A stretch of 5,749 nucleotides of DNA, from contig PASO01000011.1 in NCBI GenBank assembly GCA_002712135.1, positions 17,279 to 23,027 on the forward strand. The letters are read 5' to 3'. Origin of the DNA: Gammaproteobacteria bacterium (GTDB taxonomy: Bacteria > Pseudomonadota > Gammaproteobacteria > Pseudomonadales > Azotimanducaceae). Numbering within the stretch: position 1 is the stretch's first letter; every line of letters starts with the position of its first letter. The notes beneath the pieces were generated by a model. The model saw nothing but the letters and a program-made list of their open reading frames with translations. It ran no database searches and was not told the origin of the DNA. Position numbers and translations under genes: made by a program. Below are positions 1-5,072 of the stretch, in pieces.

Positions 1-1
1 C

Positions 2-754
2 CTAAGTGAATTCGAGAGTGCTGCATTTTGGCGAGATGGGTTTCTAATCCGTCGCGGTCTAGCCGAACCAGAGGCGTGTGAATCCTTGTTAGCTATTGCG
101 AAGAACCACTTAGCCGGACAGCTTGCTCCAATCGAATACGAAGTTGACCTTAAGTACCCGGGTGCGCCCGAGAATAGCTGTGCGGAGGGAGCAACGACTG
201 CGAGACGCCTGCTGCAGGCATTCTCTCGGCACGATGACTTTCGCAATTGGGCACAGGCGGAGCAGGTGTTGTTGACAATATCAAGTTTCTTTGAGTCGTC
301 GGAGATTTCACTGTCCCAATGTCATCACAACTGCGTGATGACCAAGCAGCCTGGTTACAGCAGTGTTACTAGGTGGCATCAGGATAATCGCTATTGGTCT
401 TTTGATGAAGAGAATCTGATTAGTGTGTGGTTGGCCCTTGGCAAAGAGGATATCTCTAACGGGTGCCTACGTGTGATTCCCGGCTCGCACAGTCTGGAGT
501 TGTCAGCTGGACGGTTTGATGCAGCACAGTTTTTGCGTGGCGATATAATAGCAAACAAAAAGCTGGTTACCGAAGCAGTACCGGTTGAGCTAGGGTTTGG
601 CGATGTGCTTTTTTTTCATAGTAGGTTGCTGCACGCTGCGGGTCGGAATCTTACCGATGAGACTAAATTCTCGCTGGTATACACCTACCATTTGACCAGT
701 AACCGCCCGATTTCGAATACTAGGTCAGCGAGATTTCCGGACGTCGTTTTGTAA
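2..754 (+). CDS. Phytanoyl-CoA dioxygenase (PhyH) family protein, 5' partial
   Basis: This is probably a cytoplasmic non-heme Fe(II)/2-oxoglutarate-dependent oxygenase that hydroxylates a small molecule; the substrate cannot be read from sequence. The frame is open to the left edge. The first visible residues (LSEFESAAFWRDGFLIRRGL) match the usual PhyH N-terminal 'F..dGfl..rgl' segment, so the real start lies outside the window and the TTG at 86 is not the start. 250 residues are visible before TAA at 752-754. The metal-binding triad is present: HQD at 377-385 (visible residues 126-128) and the distal His at 632-634 (residue 211). The family block NGCLRVIPGSHS follows the HxD. Eleven residues after the distal His, where PhyH and EctD have the 2-oxoglutarate-binding Arg, there is Lys (665-667, residue 222). 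Family assignment is secure; reaction and operon partners are unknown. It is separated from korA by about 940 bp of decayed sequence and is probably a different transcription unit. Confidence 0.9.
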   Translation, partial: LSEFESAAFWRDGFLIRRGLAEPEACESLLAIAKNHLAGQLAPIEYEVDLKYPGAPENSCAEGATTARRLLQAFSRHDDFRNWAQAEQVLLTISSFFESSEISLSQCHHNCVMTKQPGYSSVTRWHQDNRYWSFDEENLISVWLALGKEDISNGCLRVIPGSHSLELSAGRFDAAQFLRGDIIANKKLVTEAVPVELGFGDVLFFHSRLLHAAGRNLTDETKFSLVYTYHLTSNRPISNTRSARFPDVVL

Positions 755-759
755 AACGA
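744..759. repeat. Short inverted repeat across the dioxygenase stop codon
   Basis: TCGTTTT (744-750) and AAAACGA (753-759) are perfect 7-nt inverted arms separated by 2 nt, with the TAA stop inside the repeat. The loop is too tight for all seven pairs, and no T-run follows on the + strand, so it is not a convincing intrinsic terminator. It may be a weak transcript-end structure or a chance AT-rich palindrome. Confidence 0.3.
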
Positions 760-762
760 GAA

Positions 763-791
763 TTACGAACGAAATCAAAAAACATTATAAT
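763..791 (+). promoter_or_regulatory. Candidate sigma70 promoter before the decayed genes
   Basis: A perfect TATAAT box lies at 786-791. At 17-bp spacing the -35 position reads TTACGA (763-768), which matches the consensus at only three of six positions. If used, transcription would begin near 798 and run into the membrane-protein and FHA remnants. The surroundings are AT-rich, so a chance -10 match is quite possible. Confidence 0.35.
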
Positions 792-851
792 TAAATACTT
801 ACCAGTGAAGCTGAACGTAACATCAATTATTTTTTGAACGATAAGGGGTAA

Positions 852-1046
852 GGTTATTTACAGTTACTTCATCACGAAAATAGGCATGAACCGGCAGATC
901 GTGCTGCGGAGTATATTAAGTGGCATCTTGAAATCTAGCTCGCAGAACAGAACAAGGATGTGACAAGGCGCGATAAGGTTCTTTTTTCTGCGGTTGCCGT
1001 ATTGTTTTTGCTCGGTATGATCGCCATCGTGTTCCTATGCAATTAA
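852..1046 (+). pseudogene. Remnant of a small single-pass membrane protein, interrupted by TAG
   Basis: I do not recognise the family. The frame opens after TAA at 849-851 and reads through a hydrophilic segment that includes ENRHEPADRAAEYIKWHLEI. It meets TAG at 936-938 and continues for 35 more codons to TAA at 1044-1046. The part after the TAG starts charged (LAEQNKDVTRRDK) and ends in a clear hydrophobic helix of about 20 residues (VLFSAVAVLFLLGMIAIVFL), so the product would be tail-anchored or single-pass in the inner membrane. The protein-like character on both sides of the TAG, in one frame, suggests a formerly continuous gene of about 60 residues. No ATG, GTG or TTG exists in frame before the TAG, so the start also appears lost. 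A purine-rich AAGGGGTAAGG at 843-853 could be its old ribosome-binding site. GTG at 960 could start a short 28-residue membrane peptide, but the spacing to AAGGA is poor. Confidence 0.45.
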
Positions 1047-1047
1047 G

Positions 1048-1115
1048 GTGAGAAAGCTTTAGCTTAGCCGGCCGAAAGGCAGATCTCTCACACAGGGATG
1101 CTTAACAGAGATCTG
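1048..1115 (+). promoter_or_regulatory. Overlapping stem-loops in the leader of the FHA remnant
   Basis: CAGATCTCT (1080-1088) and AGAGATCTG (1107-1115) form a perfect 9-bp inverted repeat with an 18-nt loop, ending 7 nt before the ATG at 1123. The 3' arm would hide AGAG (1107-1110), and with it the region where a ribosome-binding site would lie. A second possible stem, GTGAGA (1048-1053) with TCTCAC (1086-1091), shares bases 1086-1088 with the first, so the two cannot both form. No T-run follows, so it is not an intrinsic terminator. The arms are directly visible; translational control is inference, and the downstream gene is probably no longer functional. Confidence 0.4.
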
Positions 1116-1122
1116 GCAGAGT

Positions 1123-1449
1123 ATGCGCCTCTATGAATTGGATGGAGATGGGATTCGCCACCTACTGCGGTCCTTTGGAGATCAGCTTGATGGAAATAAT
1201 GGCGTCGTAAGCGGTCAAAACCCCGAGGAGTAATCCTGCATCATCAATACCAATCACTCCGATGTGCCAAGAAACCATGCTCTTATGGCTCTTATGCAAG
1301 ACCAGGTTTTCATAGAGGATATTGGCTCAACCGACGGCACCTCCCTGAATGTTAAGGCCATTACAGATAAGGCTCCGGTGACACTCAATAATCGGGATCA
1401 GATTATTATTAGTTCGGCCATTATCACGCTGCTGGTGCTAGATCACTAG
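1123..1449 (+). pseudogene. FHA-domain protein remnant, interrupted by TAA
   Basis: FHA domains bind phosphothreonine peptides and act in signalling or enzyme control. One frame runs from ATG at 1123 (MRLYELDGDGIR...) to TAG at 1447-1449, 107 sense codons, with an in-frame TAA at 1231-1233. FHA features sit on both sides of that stop: VVSGQNPEE before it corresponds to the usual 'iGR.p' strand, and SCIINTNHSDVPRNHAL, IEDIGSTDGTSLN and VTLNNRDQIIIS after it correspond to the 'vSR.HA', 'DlgStNGT.vN' and 'l..gD.i.ig' elements. Two phosphopeptide-binding positions are altered: the conserved Arg after Gly is Gln, and the Ser of SRxHA is Pro. Nonsense codon plus hallmark losses indicate decay. A GTG at 1264 could start a 61-residue fragment, but this would lack the first strands and is unlikely to fold. 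It lies 247 bp upstream of korA on the same strand. Confidence 0.7.
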
Positions 1450-1465
1450 AGACCTTCTGTATCCC

Positions 1466-1493
1466 TTTAAATGTATGATCTTTCTGTTAAAAT
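1466..1493 (+). promoter_or_regulatory. Candidate sigma70 promoter, distal to korA
   Basis: TTTAAA (1466-1471, four of six -35 matches) and TAAAAT (1488-1493, five of six -10 matches) are 16 bp apart. It would give a korA leader of about 200 nt. AT-rich context makes chance likely. Confidence 0.3.
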
Positions 1494-1602
1494 CCGCCAC
1501 GGATTGCCGCTAGTGAGACATTTACTGGAATCGTTCGTGAAATTTTTACTGAAACAGAGAATTTAAGGTTCCAGCTTAGCAGCAAATATTTATTAATCCG
1601 AC

Positions 1603-1611
1603 TGGTATACA
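1603..1611 (+). promoter_or_regulatory. Candidate extended -10 promoter for korA
   Basis: TGGTATACA at 1603-1611 resembles an extended -10 (TGnTATAAT). No good -35 lies at 16-18 bp upstream, which extended -10 promoters tolerate. Transcription would start near 1618, about 80 nt before the korA ATG. Confidence 0.3.
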
Positions 1612-1696
1612 GTGTCGATTTACTCGGTCTATCTGTTGATGAGAAAGACAATAATGCACGAGCAATTGCCTCCTGCTATTTTTGGTGTGGTGGGTA

Positions 1697-3568
1697 ATGT
1701 CGGTCGTTGAAAAAGTAGCGAAAGAAAAAACAGAAGCCAACGTTGTTAGTAACGTTGTCGTCAGGTTTGCCGGCGACTCTGGTGATGGAATGCAGCTGAC
1801 TGGCAATAATTTCACAGAGGCGACCGCAATCTACGGTAATGATCTGGCGACGTTTCCTGACTTCCCCGCAGAGATTCGAGCGCCGGCCGGCGCAACTTTT
1901 GGTGTTTCAGCGTTCCAAATTTACTTTGGATCGGAAGATGTGACCACTGCAGGCGACGAGGTCGACGTGCTGGTAGCCATGAATCCCGCAGCCTTAATAA
2001 CTAATCTTGGGGACCTTGTAAATGGTGGCCTCATCGTTGTCGACAACGGTTCGTTTACCGAAAAAAATCTGGTGCGTGCAGGATACAAAGGTAATCCTCT
2101 CGAAGATAGTTCCTTAGATGCATATCGATTAATTTCGATTGATATCGGTAAGCAGGTATTGGAGGCAGTTAAACCGTTTGGTTTGTCTCACAAATTTGCG
2201 CTGCGCTGTAAGAATATGTGGACGCTTGGTCTTGTTATGTGGTTGTTCGATCGGTCACGCGAATCGACTATCGATGGGCTTAAGGCTAAGTTTGCACACA
2301 AACCGGAAATAGCAGATGCGAACGTTGCGGCGCTCAATGCAGGGCACGCATACGGTGAAACCGCGGAACTTCCGACAGGCGTCGAAGTTTACAAGGTTCC
2401 CAAGGCAGATGTATTGCCTGGGTTGTACAGAAATACTACTGGATCAGAGGCATTGGCTTATGGTCTGTTAGCTGGTGGACAGCTCGCTCGGTTGCCACTG
2501 ATGTTTGCCTCATACCCCATTACCCCAGCGTCGAGTTTGTTGCATACGCTATCGGGCCAGAAACAATTCGATGTGATTACCTTTCAGGCTGAAGACGAAA
2601 TAGCTGCAGCGTGTGCGGCGATTGGTGCGTCTTTTGCCGGCTCGCTCGGTGTTACATCTAGCTCAGGTCCTGGTATTTCTCTGAAAGGCGAGGCTATTTC
2701 TCTCGCCTGCGCAACTGAATTGCCGCTCATCATCGTGAATACTCAACGTGGTGGACCATCAACAGGGCTGCCTACAAAGACGGAGCAGTCAGATTTGAAT
2801 CAGGCTATGTTTGGTAGACATGCTGACACTTCGCTGCCTATCATTGCAGCATCGACGTGTGCCGATTGCTTTGATGTGGCGATTGAGGCTGTACGGATTG
2901 CTACCAAGTTTACTACGCCCGTCATGGTATTAAGTGATGGTTATATTGCCAATGCGTCAGAGCCCTGGCATGTGCCGAATTTTGTCGACTATGAGTCCTT
3001 CCCGGTCGAGTTTGCTGACGACCCGGAAAATTTCACCCCGGCGAATAGAGATCCTGAAACCCTGGCTAGAATCTGGGCGAAACCAGGAACCCCCGGCTTA
3101 GAACATCGTATTGGTGGTATTGAAAAGAGTTTCGAGACGGGTGATATTTCTTATGATCCGGAGAATCATCAGAAGATGACCGATGTTCGTAAGGCCAAGA
3201 TCGACGGCATAGTAAACCACATTCCTGAACAGGAAGTCAGTCTTGGAGATGGAACCGGCAAGTTGGCTGTCGTCGGTTGGGGTTCCACTTATGGAGCCAT
3301 TCATCAGGCCGTTAAGCGGTGCCGAGCTGAGGGACTGGATGTTTCCCATATCCATGTACGTTATATGTGGCCGATACCTTCAAATTTTGAGGACTTACTG
3401 CGCGGCTTTGATCAGGTATTAGTTCCGGAAATGAATATGGGTCAGTTTGTTGAAGTTATTCGCTCGAAGTTTCTGATTGATGCACAAAGACTGAATAAAG
3501 TGTCAGGTCAGCCATTTAAAATTCGCGAAGTAGAAGAAGCGATCAAAGCGCTGTTGGAGGCATCATGA
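1697..3568 (+). CDS. korA: 2-oxoacid:ferredoxin oxidoreductase, fused gamma-alpha subunit
   Basis: This is the large subunit of a cytoplasmic two-subunit enzyme that converts a 2-oxoacid plus CoA into acyl-CoA and CO2 with reduction of ferredoxin. The product from ATG 1697 is 623 residues, typical of the gamma-alpha fused form. The gamma domain occupies roughly residues 18-205 and opens with the hallmark VVRFAGDSGDGMQLTGNNFT. The alpha (pyrimidine-binding) domain begins near residue 245 and carries YPITP (273-277), FQAEDEIAA, SSGPGISLKGEA and QRGGPSTGLPTKTEQSDL (from 350), with the transketolase C-terminal-like domain after about 520. The frame also opens at TTG 1682, but ATG 1697 is preferred; neither has a strong ribosome-binding site (GGTGGG lies just upstream of the ATG). 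There is no ferredoxin-like delta domain, so electrons must leave through a separate ferredoxin. 2-Oxoglutarate is the usual substrate of this subunit type, but pyruvate or another 2-oxoacid cannot be excluded. It ends in an ATGA overlap with korB. Confidence 0.92.
   Translation: MSVVEKVAKEKTEANVVSNVVVRFAGDSGDGMQLTGNNFTEATAIYGNDLATFPDFPAEIRAPAGATFGVSAFQIYFGSEDVTTAGDEVDVLVAMNPAALITNLGDLVNGGLIVVDNGSFTEKNLVRAGYKGNPLEDSSLDAYRLISIDIGKQVLEAVKPFGLSHKFALRCKNMWTLGLVMWLFDRSRESTIDGLKAKFAHKPEIADANVAALNAGHAYGETAELPTGVEVYKVPKADVLPGLYRNTTGSEALAYGLLAGGQLARLPLMFASYPITPASSLLHTLSGQKQFDVITFQAEDEIAAACAAIGASFAGSLGVTSSSGPGISLKGEAISLACATELPLIIVNTQRGGPSTGLPTKTEQSDLNQAMFGRHADTSLPIIAASTCADCFDVAIEAVRIATKFTTPVMVLSDGYIANASEPWHVPNFVDYESFPVEFADDPENFTPANRDPETLARIWAKPGTPGLEHRIGGIEKSFETGDISYDPENHQKMTDVRKAKIDGIVNHIPEQEVSLGDGTGKLAVVGWGSTYGAIHQAVKRCRAEGLDVSHIHVRYMWPIPSNFEDLLRGFDQVLVPEMNMGQFVEVIRSKFLIDAQRLNKVSGQPFKIREVEEAIKALLEAS
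3556..3560 (+). promoter_or_regulatory. korB ribosome-binding site inside korA
   Basis: GGAGG lies within the last codons of korA, 4 nt before the korB ATG at 3565. It is the best Shine-Dalgarno match in the window and supports this start. Together with the ATGA overlap it indicates coupled translation of the two subunits. Confidence 0.75.
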
Positions 3569-4581
3569 ACGCGGAACAAAAGTTAACGCTTAAGGATTTT
3601 TCCTCGGACCAGGAAGTTAGATGGTGCCCCGGTTGTGGTGACTACGCGATCCTTAAAACGATCCAAAAACTGATGCCCACGCTCGATGTGCCAAAAGAAA
3701 ACGTGGTGTTTATTTCGGGTATCGGTTGTTCTTCCCGGTTCCCCTATTATATGGAAACCTATGGTTTTCATACCATTCATGGGCGTGCGCCTGCTATTGC
3801 CAGCGGGGTAAAGCTCGCTAATCCAGATCTCGATGTTTGGATCGTTACCGGCGATGGAGATGGTTTGTCTATTGGCGGTAACCATTTGCTGCACGTACTT
3901 AGGCGCAATATCGATTTGCAGATTCTGCTGTTTAACAATGAAATCTACGGCCTCACTAAAGGACAGTATTCACCAACATCACGTGTGGGAACTACCTCGC
4001 CATCTACGCCCAATGGCTCGATTGATTTGCCGCTTAGGCCGTGTACGTTTGCAATTGGTGCAGGGGCTCGGTTTGTAGCGCGAAGCATTGATACAGAAAC
4101 CAAGCACATGACACCCGTGCTGGAACGTGCGCATGATCATCAGGGCGCGTCTTTTGTCGAGATCTATCAAAACTGCCCGGTTTATAACGATGGTATTTTT
4201 GATTACATCAAGGATAAGAAGAACGCGGCTGATTCAAGACTTATCCTTAAGCATGGCAGCTCGCTTACATTCGGTGCTGATAACCAGAAAGGTATTCGAC
4301 TAAACCCAAAAAACATGCGTCTGGATATCGTTACTGTTGGCGAAGATGGTGTTGAGCTTGATGATATCCTTGTCCATGACGAAACGAACAAGGTGATGGC
4401 ACAGATGCTGGCCGAACTGAAAGGACCAGATTATCCGGAACCAATTGGTGTTCTATATTGTGATCCTGCCGAATCCTACGATACCGATGTGTACGCCCAG
4501 CGTGATCAAGTACGCGAGGATCTGGGTCCTGCCGATGTGAATACTTTATTACGTGGTGGTCATACCTGGACTGTAGAGTAG
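3565..4581 (+). CDS. korB: 2-oxoacid:ferredoxin oxidoreductase, beta subunit (TPP and 4Fe-4S)
   Basis: This is the catalytic thiamine-diphosphate subunit that pairs with KorA, 338 residues, normal for KorB. WCPGCGD gives Cys21 and Cys24, IGCSSR gives Cys55 and YQNCPVYND gives Cys204; these four match the cysteines that hold the single 4Fe-4S cluster in two-subunit OFORs. The TPP/Mg motif GDGDGLSIGGNH (96-107) and the NNEIYGLTKGQYSPTS segment (124-139) are intact. All cofactor residues I can check are present, so the enzyme should be active and oxygen-sensitive to some degree. ATG 3565 has GGAGG upstream and overlaps the korA stop. The stop is TAG (4579-4581). bcp lies 12 nt downstream in the same reading frame with no further stop between them. 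The specific substrate is not determined by the sequence; 2-oxoglutarate is most likely by analogy. Confidence 0.93.
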   Translation: MNAEQKLTLKDFSSDQEVRWCPGCGDYAILKTIQKLMPTLDVPKENVVFISGIGCSSRFPYYMETYGFHTIHGRAPAIASGVKLANPDLDVWIVTGDGDGLSIGGNHLLHVLRRNIDLQILLFNNEIYGLTKGQYSPTSRVGTTSPSTPNGSIDLPLRPCTFAIGAGARFVARSIDTETKHMTPVLERAHDHQGASFVEIYQNCPVYNDGIFDYIKDKKNAADSRLILKHGSSLTFGADNQKGIRLNPKNMRLDIVTVGEDGVELDDILVHDETNKVMAQMLAELKGPDYPEPIGVLYCDPAESYDTDVYAQRDQVREDLGPADVNTLLRGGHTWTVE

Positions 4582-4593
4582 TCGTTGGTATCT

Positions 4594-5067
4594 ATGCCGC
4601 TACCTAAGGTCGGGCGTGTTGCCCCAGTGTTCACACTCCTAAATCAGGATGGAAAAAAGGTTTCTTTAAAGGATTATCGCGACAAAAAGAATGTCGTGTT
4701 GTATTTCTATCCCAAAGCAATGACCCCGGGATGCACTGTGCAGGCCTGTGGTATCAGAGATACCAAGCGAAGATTCTCCAGTCGGCAAACTGTGATTTTG
4801 GGCATCAGTACCGATCCGTTAAAACAACTCGTAAAATTTCGCGACAAAGAGAAATTGAATTTTGATCTTCTTTCAGACGAGGATCATAAGGTTGCCGATA
4901 AATATGCAGTGTGGGGACTGAAAAAATTTATGGGCCGGGAATATATGGGAATCAAGCGCATGTCTTTCATCATAGGCAAAGACGGCAAGCTAAAACATGT
5001 GATGGAGAAGGTGAACACCAAGACCCATCACGATGATGTGCTCGAAATTCTCTCGGAAAAGAAGTAG
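4594..5067 (+). CDS. bcp: Thiol peroxidase Bcp (peroxiredoxin Q)
   Basis: This is a cytoplasmic thioredoxin-dependent peroxidase that reduces hydrogen peroxide and organic or lipid hydroperoxides. From ATG 4594 it is 157 residues, almost the length of E. coli Bcp (156), and its start MPLPKVGRVAP aligns with the E. coli start. TTG at 4585 is also in frame and would add three residues, but ATG is preferred; the ribosome-binding site is weak in either case. YFYPKAMTPGCTVQAC contains the peroxidatic Cys47 (with Thr44 and Pro40 of the active-site loop) and the resolving Cys52, the CxxxxC pair of atypical two-Cys Bcp enzymes. The catalytic Arg is probably Arg122 in GIKRMSF. LLSDEDHKVADKYAVWG is another family block. 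It sits 12 nt after korB and 5 nt before the next gene, so it is probably co-transcribed with the oxidoreductase, which would make sense for protecting an Fe-S enzyme. Confidence 0.93.
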   Translation: MPLPKVGRVAPVFTLLNQDGKKVSLKDYRDKKNVVLYFYPKAMTPGCTVQACGIRDTKRRFSSRQTVILGISTDPLKQLVKFRDKEKLNFDLLSDEDHKVADKYAVWGLKKFMGREYMGIKRMSFIIGKDGKLKHVMEKVNTKTHHDDVLEILSEKK

Positions 5068-5072
5068 AGACG

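Larger units (their letters stand above)
1450..1696 (+). other. Intergenic region upstream of korA
   Basis: No recognisable gene is present. A 31-codon ORF at 1471-1566 (starts MYDLSVKIRHGLPLVR, basic and helix-like) has no ribosome-binding site. A 23-codon ORF from ATG 1639 to TGA 1708-1710 overlaps the first codons of korA out of frame. TTTACT occurs three times: TTTACTGGAA at 1521-1530, TTTACTGAAA at 1545-1554 and TTTACTCGGT at 1619-1628. The first two copies start 24 bp apart and could be operator half-sites, or chance matches in AT-rich DNA. I see no terminator hairpin after the FHA remnant. Confidence 0.5.

Noticed and set aside
86..754. TTG at 86 as start of the dioxygenase
   Set aside because: The frame is open to position 2 and the upstream residues match the conserved PhyH N-terminus, so the gene is truncated by the window edge.
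744..759. Intrinsic terminator after the dioxygenase
   Set aside because: The palindrome has a 2-nt loop, is AT-rich and lacks a following T-run.
886..963. 25-codon ORF (MNRQIVLRS...) whose TGA overlaps GTG 960
   Set aside because: It runs out of frame across the membrane-protein remnant, has no ribosome-binding site and shows no family-like features.
1264..1449. A separate 61-residue gene from GTG 1264
   Set aside because: It starts inside an FHA domain whose first strands lie upstream in the same frame beyond a TAA; it is a fragment of the larger remnant.
1639..1710. Leader peptide overlapping the korA start
   Set aside because: The 23-codon ORF has no clear ribosome-binding site and no run of regulatory codons; overlap with korA is most likely chance.
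1576..1815. Minus-strand ORF across the korA start
   Set aside because: It overlaps the conserved N-terminal coding part of korA in antisense and shows no domain; it is a shadow frame.
3583..4391. Several ORFs antisense or out of frame within korB
   Set aside because: KorB has all expected motifs in its own frame; the others are cysteine- or arginine-rich shadow translations.
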